A stretch of 64,000 nt of DNA from Veillonella sp. (GTDB lineage: Bacteria > Bacillota > Negativicutes > Veillonellales > Veillonellaceae): positions 186,001-250,000 of the forward strand of contig NZ_JAGZMO010000001.1 in NCBI RefSeq assembly GCF_018364065.1. The letters are read 5' to 3'. The notes under the pieces were generated by a model. That model saw only the letters and a list, made by a program, of their open reading frames with translations. It was not told the origin of the DNA and ran no database searches. Below, one piece after another: positions 1 to 8,268 of this stretch (within the stretch, counting starts at the first letter, position 1; each line of letters begins with the position of its first letter). The position numbers and the translations under genes are program-made.

Positions 1-1
1 T

Positions 2-283
2 TGTGCGTCCGGCCTTCTTATCGACTATGTAAAATCGAAAAACAGTTACATGATTATTCGTGGATTACGAGCGCTGAGTGATTTCGAATACGAATTTCAA
101 CGAGCGTTGTTCTCCAAATATTTAGACGATGAGATTGAAACGGTATTTATTATGACGAATAATAAATACTCCTATGTAAGTTCTACGGGCATTCGCGAAC
201 TGGCCAAGTTCCACGGAAATCTGGACGGTCTGGTTACCGAAACTGTCAAAAAAGCATTGGAAGCAAAATTTAGTAAAATATAG
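2..283 (+). CDS. coaD: Phosphopantetheine adenylyltransferase, C-terminal part
   Basis: The gene is cut by the left window edge; 93 residues and the stop are visible, reading in frame from base 2. CoaD transfers AMP from ATP to 4'-phosphopantetheine, the penultimate step of coenzyme A synthesis in the cytosol. The block RGLRALSDFEYE, followed by an ETVFIMTN-like stretch and YSYVSSTGIRELA, is the characteristic second half of the family: substrate-binding arginine, then the nucleotide-binding S-S-T/S motif. The frame is open upstream of the first ATG at base 50, so that ATG is internal and not a start. The next gene begins 25 bases later, probably in the same transcript. coaBC of the same pathway lies at 5538. 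Confidence 0.93.
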   Translation, partial: CASGLLIDYVKSKNSYMIIRGLRALSDFEYEFQRALFSKYLDDEIETVFIMTNNKYSYVSSTGIRELAKFHGNLDGLVTETVKKALEAKFSKI

Positions 284-308
284 TAATACGTTTATAGGAG
301 TGGCGAGA

Positions 309-761
309 ATGAGAACTGAAAAACTTTTAGAAGACTTGGAAAATTTAATCGAATCGGCAAGTCGCATTCCTATGACCTCGAAATTGGTCATTGAAGAAGA
401 AGAAATTATGAACATTTTGGACGCTATTAATGAGTCCCTTCCACTTGAAATGGAAGAATCACGCCGAGTTATTGCTGAACGAGACAAAATTTTGGCCGAT
501 GCACAACGTCAGGCGGACACTTTAATCGCCCAAGCTAAAGAATATATCAACAAATTGACTGATGAAAGCGAATTGGTTAAACAGGCTCAGGCTCAAGCTA
601 ACCAGATTATTGGTGCTGCTAACCAGTCATCGGACGAACTTAAAAACAGTTCCTTGCAATACGCGTCCGATGTGCTTCGCTATGTAGAAAGCAATTTGGA
701 AAAAACTTTGGAAAGCTTGCGTGTAAATCGTGAAAGCTTAAAACAAACTAACCGCGACTAA
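309..761 (+). CDS. Conserved coiled-coil protein of unknown function
   Basis: This 150-residue protein is acidic and rich in Glu, Gln, Ala and Leu, with no membrane segment or signal peptide. Residues about 45-100 show heptad-like spacing typical of a coiled coil (RVIAERDKILADAQRQADT, then KEYINKL), resembling the stalk-like b/E subunits of ATP synthases. I do not recognise a defined function. Small ATPase-subunit-like proteins are commonly found beside coaD in Clostridia and Negativicutes (from memory). The ATG at 309 is preferred over the GTG at 300 because the GGAG ribosome site at 297-300 would overlap the GTG but is correctly spaced from the ATG. Confidence 0.75.
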   Translation: MRTEKLLEDLENLIESASRIPMTSKLVIEEEEIMNILDAINESLPLEMEESRRVIAERDKILADAQRQADTLIAQAKEYINKLTDESELVKQAQAQANQIIGAANQSSDELKNSSLQYASDVLRYVESNLEKTLESLRVNRESLKQTNRD

Positions 762-846
762 TTTCTACATAAACAGCTTATATAGCTAATAGTACGTAAG
801 ACTAATGGTGTAAAAGACTGTTATAAAACTTCATAGTAAAAAGAGC

Positions 847-905
847 AAAAGCTCCCTATATTAGCTTATTAGTAATAATAAGTTAATAGGGGAGCTTTTT
901 TTATT
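847..905 (+). terminator. Intrinsic terminator after the coaD-coiled-coil transcript
   Basis: The arms aaaagctccctatattagct and the matching aataagttaataggggagct form a long hairpin of about 23 bases per arm with one or two mismatches. It is followed by a run of T. It is positioned to end the plus-strand transcript of the preceding gene. Confidence 0.85.
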
Positions 906-975
906 TAATATATAAATCTTCATAATTAATATGCGGAATTTCATAATTGCATATATTAATGTTTTTTATTCATTT

Positions 976-1092
976 ATGTTTTCTCTTAATTATCAATATG
1001 AAGTCTTGATTGATACTGTGAAGAAGGATAAAGATGGTAATCCAACTATCCAACGTGTTCGTATCGTTCCTGAAAATAAAGATAAATACTAA
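976..1092 (+). pseudogene. Possible C-terminal gene remnant (38 codons)
   Basis: An open frame from ATG 976 to TAA 1090-1092 encodes 38 residues ending in TIQRVRIVPENKDKY, preceded by EVLIDTVKKDKDGNP. Its codon use looks like real coding sequence, unlike the AT-rich flanks. There is no ribosome binding site before the ATG, and a strong terminator follows 40 bases after the stop. This is what the 3' end of a deleted gene would look like. The parent family is not recognised. It could also be a small gene with an unusual start, which is less likely. Confidence 0.4.
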
Positions 1093-1131
1093 TTTTTATT
1101 GAGGACGTACAGACTATTTATGTATTACATT

Positions 1132-1168
1132 AAAAACTGCGACTGTCGAAAGGCAGTCGCAGTTTTTA
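1132..1168 (+). terminator. Intrinsic terminator downstream of the remnant ORF
   Basis: Perfect inverted repeat aaaaactgcgactg / cagtcgcagttttt with an 8-base loop, followed by T-rich sequence. The A-run on the 5' side means it could also work on the minus strand. Confidence 0.85.
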
Positions 1169-1255
1169 TTTTCTATGAAAATACTGGAAAAACTAATGTA
1201 ATGCTTTAATTTTAGGCTAATTGCACAACAAGCCACTGTCATAACAATTTAAACT

Positions 1256-1296
1256 AAAAAGGTCTTGCAGACGTAGTGTCTGTAAGACCTTTTTAT
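1256..1296. terminator. Bidirectional intrinsic terminator
   Basis: aaaaaggtcttgcagac and gtctgtaagaccttttt pair as a 17-base-arm hairpin with a 5-base loop and T or A runs on both sides. It is located to stop rqcH transcription on the minus strand as well as plus-strand read-through. Confidence 0.82.
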
Positions 1297-1433
1297 ATAA
1301 TATTAATCTTTTATATATTATTTATCTATTTATAGTATTAATTATATTAAATTTGGAGTTAATCAGAAATATTGTTCTTAATCAAAAATATTGTTTTTAA
1401 CCAAAATTAATTTCTAAAAAGCTGTTATTCCCT

Positions 1434-3173
1434 CTATCGGCTTATTAATAAATCACTGGTTTCCGGTGACTTCGGATCCACAATAACTGTCTGCTGGTGA
1501 GTATAAATAACAAAACCCAGTGGAGAAGCAGGCGGTTTTTTTATATATTTTACCAAGGTATAATCTACCGGCACTTTTGTTGAGTCTCCGGCTTTACTGT
1601 AGTAGGCGGCGAATTGAGCTACTTTAGTGAGTAAATCATCGGACGGTTCGCCGTCCGGCCGGAGGATTACATGGCTTCCTTGAATCTGCAAAGTGTGGAA
1701 CCAGATATCCGTCGGCTTCGCGAAGCGGTGTGTTAGGTATTCATTTTGTCGGTTATTTCGTCCGATGAATACGGTACCACCATGAAGTTCAAAGCGGAGG
1801 AAGTTTTCTTTACCGGTTTTATAAGAAACAGGTTTCTTCGATTTTTTAATTAGACCGATAGCTTCAAATTCGGAATAAATTTCCTGAATATCTTCCCGTG
1901 TTTTCGCCAAGGATAAACTGTAGAGAATAGAGTTGTAGTAATCCAGTTTCTTCGTACTTTCCGTAAGTTGGTAATTGCCGCTAATGAGGCGATTTTTCAG
2001 CTTCGTATATGTCTTATAGTATTGCTGCGCATTTTCCACCAACGTAAGTTCCGGTTGCAAGGTAATGGTAATAGGCTCTGCAGGGTCTACTAACACGTTG
2101 TCCAGTGTGATTTCCTTTTGATAGTGACTTTCCATGTACGAATTAATCATGAGCAAGTCGCCATACATCTTATAGGTGTCCGCTTCATCGCTGAGCTTCA
2201 GTTCTTCCTGAATCTTTTCGTGACGTCCTTCTTCCTTGCGAATAGCCTGCTGAATGAGCTGTTCCAAGTTTCTGGCCGCCGTATGAATGCCGCCTTGCTT
2301 CATAACAGATCCTTCCACAGCCTCCGATAAGGTGGAGAAGGTACGAGTCAATTCGTAAGTCTCATCGATGTAAGTAAGTGGGATTGGAGAAGCTATTTGC
2401 TTGCCCTTAGGTCCTGTATATACATAGAGAGTTGTGCTTTCCCCAATATCCTTCTGCATCTGAATCAGTGCATTGCTGAGTCGCGTAAGCTCGTCAGGAG
2501 TAAGATCATCCATAGCGGCTTTTTCAGTAGTACCGGCCTGATGACAAAGTTCTTTTAGAAGAATAGGACCGAACCCGTTAAAAATGCGGCGTACAGTGGT
2601 TGCTACAGTATCCTGTTTGAACGTAGTCAGCAAGTCCTGAATTTCATGGGCGGAGAAATCAAAGAGACTCATACGCTCGCTGTTAGGTGGCAACTCGTAG
2701 GTCAATTTAGGCCCGATGGAGCGCTCCCGGTTCATAAGTGGCGTTACATGGAGCAATGACTCCAAAATCACACCATTTTGAACAAAAATACAGTTGGAGT
2801 ATTTGCCCATCAGTTCCACGTAAATACGTGTGGTTATCAAAGAGCCGTCCAAGTCCAGTTTATCCACTGTAATAAGGAGAATGCGGTCTCCATGTACCTG
2901 TTTAATAGACGTAATACGGGCACTTTCTACATGCTTGCGTAAAAACATACACAAAGCGGTAGGCTCTTTCGGCAAGTCCGTAATGTCCCGGCTAATGTAG
3001 CAGGAAGGTGTATTGCCTACGGTGATTAATAAATTTTTATTTCCTTCCATTGTATTGATACGAAATACAATGGTTGTCTTATCTATTTGCAGTAACCGCT
3101 GAATTTGGCCGGTTACCAGTTCACGGCTTAACTCTCGCGTTAAGACCGATAAGGTTAAACCATCTAAGTTCAT
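1434..3173 (-). CDS. rqcH: NFACT-family ribosome quality control protein RqcH
   Basis: This 579-residue protein binds obstructed 50S subunits carrying peptidyl-tRNA and recruits Ala-tRNA to add C-terminal alanine tails that mark stalled peptides for degradation; it is also annotated as a fibronectin-binding protein. The NFACT-N region covers about residues 4-430, including the Asp-Arg pair at 96-97 that corresponds to the DR motif needed for tailing. The NFACT-R domain lies at about 455-560, with GRNNRQNEYLT and DIWFHTLQIQGSHVILRP. The ATG has a GGAGTC ribosome site 7 bases upstream. It is a single-gene unit, convergent with coaD and divergent from yicC. Confidence 0.93.
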   Translation of the reverse strand: MNLDGLTLSVLTRELSRELVTGQIQRLLQIDKTTIVFRINTMEGNKNLLITVGNTPSCYISRDITDLPKEPTALCMFLRKHVESARITSIKQVHGDRILLITVDKLDLDGSLITTRIYVELMGKYSNCIFVQNGVILESLLHVTPLMNRERSIGPKLTYELPPNSERMSLFDFSAHEIQDLLTTFKQDTVATTVRRIFNGFGPILLKELCHQAGTTEKAAMDDLTPDELTRLSNALIQMQKDIGESTTLYVYTGPKGKQIASPIPLTYIDETYELTRTFSTLSEAVEGSVMKQGGIHTAARNLEQLIQQAIRKEEGRHEKIQEELKLSDEADTYKMYGDLLMINSYMESHYQKEITLDNVLVDPAEPITITLQPELTLVENAQQYYKTYTKLKNRLISGNYQLTESTKKLDYYNSILYSLSLAKTREDIQEIYSEFEAIGLIKKSKKPVSYKTGKENFLRFELHGGTVFIGRNNRQNEYLTHRFAKPTDIWFHTLQIQGSHVILRPDGEPSDDLLTKVAQFAAYYSKAGDSTKVPVDYTLVKYIKKPPASPLGFVIYTHQQTVIVDPKSPETSDLLISR

Positions 3174-3370
3174 AATTAAGACTCCTTTTCATATACTCTT
3201 ATTAGTATAACACATTTGTTTGCTTAATTGTTCGGTTGAAGATAAGATTATTAACGCTTTTAATTGTACGGACCTTAATTTCATCGTTCTTCACTTATAC
3301 TAAGATTCTCTTATGTTTTCTTTACCCTAAGGTAGTAACATGTTAGAATAGATATAAGAATTTTTTCTAT

Positions 3371-3418
3371 TAAAAATCTATGTAACGCAGTAACTAAAAA
3401 TCTATGTAATGCAGTAAC
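3371..3418. repeat. Two tandem 24-base repeats upstream of yicC
   Basis: Two adjacent 24-base copies, starting at 3371 and 3395, each begin taaaaatctatgtaa and end gcagtaac. They differ at one position (c/t). They lie directly before the yicC ribosome site. Confidence 0.9.
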
Positions 3419-3437
3419 GTTGAATAAGGGGATTTAT

Positions 3438-4319
3438 ATGAAAAGTATGACCGGCTTTGGCCGTGGCAGAGCATCGGCTCCACAAATAGAAATTCAAGTT
3501 GAAATCAAAAGTGTGAATTCTCGTTATTTAGATATATATATCAATATGCCGTCCGTCCTAAATGAGTTTGAAAGTTTGTTAAAACAGACGATCAAAGAGT
3601 CAGTGAGTCGCGGGAAGCTGGAAGTATATGTATCGTTGAAGGATAATCGGGACCGTCTCAAAGACATTCAGGTGAATCGCACCTTGGTAAATCAGATCAA
3701 AGACTTGCTCCTTACAGAAGGATTTTCGAAGGATCCGGAATCTATTCGGTTAAACGATGTAATGAGTATTTCGCGAGATTGGCTGACGGTTACAGAAGTA
3801 CCGGGCGATAATACGGTGCTTGGCGAACTGACTGTAGAGGCATTAAAAGAAGCACTGGCTGGTCTTTTGATCATGCGCGAGCGTGAAGGCGACAATTTAA
3901 AGGCTGATATTGAAAGCCGCCTGGAAACTATGAAAAACTTGGTTGGCCAAGTGGATGCCAATAAAGCGGTGGTATTAACACAGTATGAAGAACGACTCCG
4001 TCAGAAAATCCAGAATCTACTGGAAATACACAAGATGCCAGTCGATTCGGACAGAATCTTACAGGAAGTGGCAATTTTGGCAGATAAAACAGATATTACG
4101 GAAGAAATTGTACGTTTTAGCTCACATGTGGTACAATTAAAGGACACACTAATAGAGACCAACCCAATTGGCAGAAAGTTAGACTTCTTAATTCAGGAGA
4201 TGAATCGGGAAGTAAACACTATGGGCTCCAAGAGTCCGGACGTACATGTGACAGAATATGTAGTGTCCCTGAAGTGTGAACTGGAGAAGGTCAGAGAACA
4301 AATTCAAAATATTGAATAG
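3438..4319 (+). CDS. yicC: YicC/YloC-family endoribonuclease
   Basis: A 293-residue protein beginning with the family hallmark MKSMTGFGRG. The N-terminal YicC domain covers about residues 1-155, and the C-terminal DUF1732 domain ends in NTMGSKSPDVHVTEYVVSLK and an acidic helix. Members are manganese-dependent endoribonucleases acting on stable RNA and stress transcripts. The ATG at 3438 is chosen over the upstream TTG at 3420 because an AAGGGG site lies 7-8 bases before it. It heads the yicC-remA-gmk-rpoZ-coaBC cluster, a common Firmicutes arrangement. Confidence 0.92.
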   Translation: MKSMTGFGRGRASAPQIEIQVEIKSVNSRYLDIYINMPSVLNEFESLLKQTIKESVSRGKLEVYVSLKDNRDRLKDIQVNRTLVNQIKDLLLTEGFSKDPESIRLNDVMSISRDWLTVTEVPGDNTVLGELTVEALKEALAGLLIMREREGDNLKADIESRLETMKNLVGQVDANKAVVLTQYEERLRQKIQNLLEIHKMPVDSDRILQEVAILADKTDITEEIVRFSSHVVQLKDTLIETNPIGRKLDFLIQEMNREVNTMGSKSPDVHVTEYVVSLKCELEKVREQIQNIE

Positions 4320-4383
4320 AAGTATTAAAGAGCAGTAAATGTACCTATAGATATAGGTCAAGAGCAGAGCAAGGAGTAAGAAT

Positions 4384-4647
4384 ATGAGTACAAAGCTTTT
4401 GAACATTGGATTCGGCAACATGGTTTCGGCGTCCCGACTTATTGCTATTATCAGCCCTGAGTCGGCACCGATTAAACGATTGATTCAAGATGCGAGAGAA
4501 AAAAGCGTGTTGATCGATGCCACCTACGGCCGTAAGACCCGTGCAGTTCTCGTTATGGACAGCGGTCAGATCGTATTATCCGCTATTCAACCTGAAACAG
4601 TGGCTCATCGTATTGTCCAATCAACACCTAGCGAATCGGAGGTGTAG
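4384..4647 (+). CDS. remA: RemA-family (DUF370) DNA-binding regulator
   Basis: An 87-residue protein matching the DUF370/RemA family over its whole length: LLNIGFGNMVSASRLIAIIS at the start and DATYGRKTRAVLVMDSGQIVLSA in the middle. In Bacillus, RemA forms rings that bind DNA and activate biofilm matrix and osmoprotection genes. In this position before gmk the role elsewhere is not established. An AAGGAG ribosome site precedes the ATG. It lies 64 bases after yicC and 8 before gmk, so it is cotranscribed. Confidence 0.92.
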   Translation: MSTKLLNIGFGNMVSASRLIAIISPESAPIKRLIQDAREKSVLIDATYGRKTRAVLVMDSGQIVLSAIQPETVAHRIVQSTPSESEV

Positions 4648-4655
4648 GTCATATT

Positions 4656-5282
4656 ATGTCGGATAGAGGTATATTAATCGTTCTTTCTGGACCATCCGGT
4701 GCCGGCAAGGGAACAATCTGTTCCGCTTTGCGAAAAGAAATGCCAAACTTGGTTTATTCTGTCTCTATGACGACGCGTGCACCTAGAGTTGGAGAGGAAG
4801 AAGGAGTAAGCTACTTCTTCAGAGATAAGGAAGAATTCCAACGTCTTATTGAAGAAGATGCATTTCTCGAATATGCCAAAGTATATGATAATTACTATGG
4901 CACGCCTAAGCAGCATGTAATGAACTTGCTCAGCGAAGGCAAGAGCGTAATCCTGGAGATTGATATTCAGGGCGCTATGCAGGTTAAAGAGCGTTTCAGT
5001 GAAGCCGTATTTATTTACATCGTGCCGCCTTCACTGGATATTTTATCTACGCGCCTGCGTGATCGCGGCACAGATGCTACAGATGTAATCAACAAGCGTT
5101 TATCCAAGGCCAGTTCCGAATTGGCTCTGGCGCATCGCTATGACTACATTGTGGTAAACGATGTATTGCCTGATGCAGTAGAGAAGGTTGCGTCTATTTT
5201 ACGCGCCGAAGCCTGCCGTATTAAGCGCAATAAAGAAAAGATTCAGTATATTTACAATCAATACAGAAAAGATGAGGTGTAG
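4656..5282 (+). CDS. gmk: Guanylate kinase
   Basis: A 208-residue enzyme converting GMP and ATP to GDP and ADP in purine salvage and synthesis. The P-loop GPSGAGKGT is at residues 12-20. The GMP-binding segment contains SVSMTTRAPRVGEEEGVSYF and ILEIDIQGAMQVK, and the lid contains RLRDRGTD. Length is normal for the family. It is followed 5 bases later by rpoZ, the usual partner. Confidence 0.97.
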   Translation: MSDRGILIVLSGPSGAGKGTICSALRKEMPNLVYSVSMTTRAPRVGEEEGVSYFFRDKEEFQRLIEEDAFLEYAKVYDNYYGTPKQHVMNLLSEGKSVILEIDIQGAMQVKERFSEAVFIYIVPPSLDILSTRLRDRGTDATDVINKRLSKASSELALAHRYDYIVVNDVLPDAVEKVASILRAEACRIKRNKEKIQYIYNQYRKDEV

Positions 5283-5287
5283 TTATT

Positions 5288-5500
5288 ATGATGGTAAAAC
5301 CATTATTAAAAGAATTGGAACCTTTTGTTGACAGCAAGTACACATTGGTAACTTTGGCGGCTAAACGCGCCCGCGAGCTTACTGACGGTCAGGAGCCGCT
5401 AGTATCCGGCCTTGATACAGATAAGCCGGTGTCTATTGCACTTCATGAAATTGCGGAAAACAAAATTGGTTTCTCCCGTACAAAGGACGGCATTAAGTAA
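5288..5500 (+). CDS. rpoZ: DNA-directed RNA polymerase omega subunit
   Basis: A 70-residue protein with the omega core SKYTLVTLAAKRARELTDG and ALHEIAENKIG. Omega helps fold the beta' subunit and assemble RNA polymerase. Two adjacent ATG codons (5288 and 5291) are both possible starts after the GAGGTG site. It sits between gmk and coaBC as in many Firmicutes. Confidence 0.95.
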   Translation: MMVKPLLKELEPFVDSKYTLVTLAAKRARELTDGQEPLVSGLDTDKPVSIALHEIAENKIGFSRTKDGIK

Positions 5501-5537
5501 TTTTACAAATTCTGTAAATATAACTTGAAGGTGACCC

Positions 5538-6719
5538 ATGAAAAACAAACATATTATAGTCGGCGTTAGCGGCGGTATTGCCTGTTACAAGGCAGTGGAA
5601 GTGGTGAGCCGACTACGAAAAGCGGGCGCGGAAGTTAAAGTCGTTATGACCCGTAATGCCACCAAATTTGTCGCTCCTATGACATTTGGTGAAATCAGCG
5701 GTAATCCTGTGGCGGTGGAAATGTTTGAAAACATTCACGATTGGAATGTGGAACATATTTCACTGGCTACCTGGGCGGATGCATATGTTGTTGTACCTGC
5801 TACAGCCAATATAATCGCTAAGATGGCCGCCGGTATTGCGGATGATATGCTTACGACGCAGCTGCTCGCTACGAAAGCACCTATCTATCTTTGTCCGGCC
5901 ATGAATACGAATATGTATGAAAACCCGATTACGCAGCGCAATTTTAAAACGCTGGAAGAATACGGACATCATATTTTGCCGGCGGCCAGTGGTCAATTGG
6001 CATGCGGTACGTCCGGTATCGGTCGTTTACCGGAACCGGTTGATATTGTAGCTTGGTTGTCGTTCGAGCTTAATAAGACGGATTTACTGAAAGGTAAAAC
6101 TGTACTCGTTACAGCCGGTGGCACAGAAGAAGCCATCGATCCTGTGCGCTTTATCGGTAACCGTTCAAGCGGAAAAATGGGATTTGCTATCGCCAGACAG
6201 GCCGCACTGCATGGGGCACGCACTATCTTAGTGGCCGCTCCGAATCATTTGCCGGCACCGTATGGCGTTGAAGTCATCAATGTTGACTCCGCTCGCCATA
6301 TGAATGACACGGTTCAGTCTTTATATGACGATTGTGACGCCGTTATTATGGCTGCAGCTGTAGCCGATTTCCGCGTAGCTGATGTGGCGCCTGAAAAAAT
6401 CAAGAAAATGGATACATTAGAGTTAAAACTTATAAAAAATCCTGATATCTTAAAAGGCTTAGGCGAAAAGAAAACACATCAGAAGCTGATCGGTTTTGCC
6501 GCAGAAACGCAAAATGTCATTGAAAACGGCAAGGGCAAGGTGCATAACAAGAATTTGGATATGCTCGTAGCCAACGATGTAAGTAAGGCCGGGGCAGGCT
6601 TTAATGTAGATACGAATAAGGTAAGCTTCATCTATCCGGGCGACCAGGTGGTCGACTTGCCGCTTATGAGCAAGGATGATGTGGCAAAGCGTATAATTTT
6701 AGCCTTGGCAGAAATGTAA
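5538..6719 (+). CDS. coaBC: Bifunctional phosphopantothenoylcysteine decarboxylase / phosphopantothenate-cysteine ligase
   Basis: A 393-residue fusion that ligates cysteine to 4'-phosphopantothenate and then decarboxylates the product in CoA synthesis. The N-terminal CoaC flavoprotein domain (about 1-180) shows GVSGGIACYKAVE, the catalytic His in HISLATWADAYVVVPATAN, and PAMNTNMYENP. The C-terminal CoaB domain (about 185-393) shows GGTEEAIDPVRFIGNRSSGK and AAAVADFR. The last codons contain the -35 element of the metK promoter. Confidence 0.96.
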   Translation: MKNKHIIVGVSGGIACYKAVEVVSRLRKAGAEVKVVMTRNATKFVAPMTFGEISGNPVAVEMFENIHDWNVEHISLATWADAYVVVPATANIIAKMAAGIADDMLTTQLLATKAPIYLCPAMNTNMYENPITQRNFKTLEEYGHHILPAASGQLACGTSGIGRLPEPVDIVAWLSFELNKTDLLKGKTVLVTAGGTEEAIDPVRFIGNRSSGKMGFAIARQAALHGARTILVAAPNHLPAPYGVEVINVDSARHMNDTVQSLYDDCDAVIMAAAVADFRVADVAPEKIKKMDTLELKLIKNPDILKGLGEKKTHQKLIGFAAETQNVIENGKGKVHNKNLDMLVANDVSKAGAGFNVDTNKVSFIYPGDQVVDLPLMSKDDVAKRIILALAEM

Positions 6720-6733
6720 TTCTATAGTATAAT
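6705..6733 (+). promoter_or_regulatory. Promoter of the riboswitch-metK transcript
   Basis: TTGGCA at 6705-6710 and TATAAT at 6728-6733 are separated by 17 bases. The -35 lies inside the final codons of coaBC. Transcription would begin near 6740, about 40 bases before the SAM-I aptamer. Confidence 0.8.
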
Positions 6734-6777
6734 ATCAAATGTGATTCTTAATCGCATTAACTTATATACAAACAGTA

Positions 6778-6908
6778 TTCTCATCAAGAGTAGTGGAGGG
6801 AAAGGCCCTGTGAAGCTACAGCAACCATTCGCAAGAAAAGGTGCTAAGTCCGACGGTAATGCCGAAAGATGGGGTTTTATTCCTCATCGGCTGATGAGGA
6901 ATTTTTTT
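6778..6908 (+). promoter_or_regulatory. SAM-I (S-box) riboswitch with terminator
   Basis: The conserved S-box blocks occur in order: ctcatcaagag at 6780, gtggagggaaaggccctgtg, agctacagcaacc, aaggtgctaagtcc, and a closing strand gaaagatggg near 6864-6873 that pairs with ctcatc. It is followed by a terminator (attcctcatc / gatgaggaat, 6879-6902, with seven T). The antiterminator would use the aptamer's 3' strand. High S-adenosylmethionine should stabilise the aptamer and stop transcription before metK, giving product feedback on SAM synthesis. Confidence 0.93.
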
Positions 6909-6926
6909 ATGGAGGTAATGGATAAA

Positions 6927-8117
6927 ATGGCTGAAAAACATGTTTTTTTCACATCAGAGTCCGTAACAGAAGGTCATCCCGATAAAATTGCTGACCAAAT
7001 TTCTGATGCAGTTCTTGATGCAATTTTAGCAAAAGACCCAAGTGCTCACGTAGCATGCGAAACCTTGGTAACAACAGGCCAGGTTCATGTAGTAGGGGAA
7101 ATTTCAACGAAATGTTATGTGGACATTCCACACATCGTTCGTAATACAATTAGAGAAATCGGCTATACTCGCGCCAAATTCGGTTTCGACTGCGATACTT
7201 GCGGCATTAACGTATCTATCGACGAACAGTCCGCCGACATCGCAATGGGCGTTGATGATGCTTTAGAAACCCGCGAAGGCGGTACTGATAAATTTGATAA
7301 GATTGGCGCCGGCGACCAAGGTATGATGTTCGGTTACGCTTCCAACGAAACTGAAGAATTCATGCCAATGCCAATCGCTTTGGCTCACCGCTTATCTCGC
7401 CAGCTTACTAAAGTTCGTAAAGACGGCACTTTGGATTACCTCCGTCCGGACGGTAAAACTCAGGTAACTGTGGAATATGTGGACGGCGTGCCTAAACGCA
7501 TCGAAACTATCGTTATTTCCACACAGCACGGTCCTGAAGTAACACGCGAACAAATCGAAGCGGATCTTAAGAAATATGTAATCACACCTGTATTGCCAGA
7601 AGGCTTCATTGATGAAAACACTAAATACTTCATCAATCCAACAGGTCGTTTCGTAATCGGCGGTCCTCAAGGTGACGCCGGCTTAACAGGTCGTAAGATC
7701 ATCGTTGATACTTACGGCGGCATGGCTCGTCACGGAGGCGGTGCATTCTCCGGCAAGGATCCTACAAAAGTAGACCGCAGTGCCGCTTATGCAGCTCGTT
7801 ACGTAGCTAAGAATATCGTAGCTGCCGGCTTGGCCGACAAATGCGAAATCCAGATTGCATACGCTATCGGCGTAGCAAAACCTGTATCCGTAATGGTTGA
7901 AACATTCGGTACTAACAAAGTATCTGAAGAACGTATTATCGAATTGGTAAACAAGCACTTCGATCTTCGTCCGGCAGGTATCATTGAAATGCTTGACTTA
8001 TTGCGTCCTATTTACCATCAGACTGCAGCGTATGGTCACTTCGGCCGTACCGATGTGGATCTTCCTTGGGAACGCACAGATAAAGCGGTAACACTTCGCT
8101 TAGAATCAGGTTTATAA
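6927..8117 (+). CDS. metK: S-adenosylmethionine synthetase
   Basis: A 396-residue enzyme making S-adenosylmethionine from methionine and ATP. Landmarks are FTSESVTEGHPDKIADQ at the N-terminus, GAGDQGMMFGYA in the centre and the phosphate-binding GGGAFSGKDPTKVDRS. The frame is open far upstream through the riboswitch, so the start is set by the GGAGGT at 6911-6916 and the MAEKHVFF N-terminus. ATG 6927 is preferred over the too-close ATG 6918. It is controlled by the preceding SAM-I riboswitch and appears to be a one-gene transcript ending at the hairpin near 8210. Confidence 0.97.
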   Translation: MAEKHVFFTSESVTEGHPDKIADQISDAVLDAILAKDPSAHVACETLVTTGQVHVVGEISTKCYVDIPHIVRNTIREIGYTRAKFGFDCDTCGINVSIDEQSADIAMGVDDALETREGGTDKFDKIGAGDQGMMFGYASNETEEFMPMPIALAHRLSRQLTKVRKDGTLDYLRPDGKTQVTVEYVDGVPKRIETIVISTQHGPEVTREQIEADLKKYVITPVLPEGFIDENTKYFINPTGRFVIGGPQGDAGLTGRKIIVDTYGGMARHGGGAFSGKDPTKVDRSAAYAARYVAKNIVAAGLADKCEIQIAYAIGVAKPVSVMVETFGTNKVSEERIIELVNKHFDLRPAGIIEMLDLLRPIYHQTAAYGHFGRTDVDLPWERTDKAVTLRLESGL

Positions 8118-8128
8118 TAATACATTGA

Positions 8129-8218
8129 ACGGGATATGGTGGGTTTTAAACCCCCTTGGTGAGAACAGGAAAACAGTTACATTAAGGGGTAAAAACCTTC
8201 TATATCCTGTCTTTTTTT
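8129..8218 (+). terminator. Extended terminator or small structured RNA after metK
   Basis: The 5' arm at 8129-8157 and the 3' arm at 8183-8210 form an imperfect stem of about 27 bases (gggatat / atatcct at the base, cccctt / aagggg at the top). The apical loop is about 25 bases, and seven T follow at 8212-8218. It is longer and more elaborate than the other terminators in the window, so a processed small RNA is conceivable. Confidence 0.6.
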
Positions 8219-8232
8219 ATATTGCCAAATAA

Positions 8233-8241
8233 TGGTATAAT
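8233..8241 (+). promoter_or_regulatory. Extended -10 promoter for the priA cluster
   Basis: TGGTATAAT is an extended -10 element 28 bases before the GTG start of priA. No good -35 is present at the expected distance. It follows the metK terminator directly. Confidence 0.6.
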
Positions 8242-8268
8242 TAAGAGTAAAACAAAGGAGGCGAGTAT

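Larger units (their letters stand above)
762..1433. other. Gene-poor 670-base intergenic region with three terminator hairpins
   Basis: Between the coiled-coil gene and the convergent rqcH there is AT-rich sequence with three separate terminator-like hairpins (847-905, 1132-1168, 1256-1296) and one short open frame at 976-1092. Three terminators in a row with so little between them suggest that one or more genes decayed here. No tRNA, promoter of good quality or longer open frame is visible. Confidence 0.6.
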
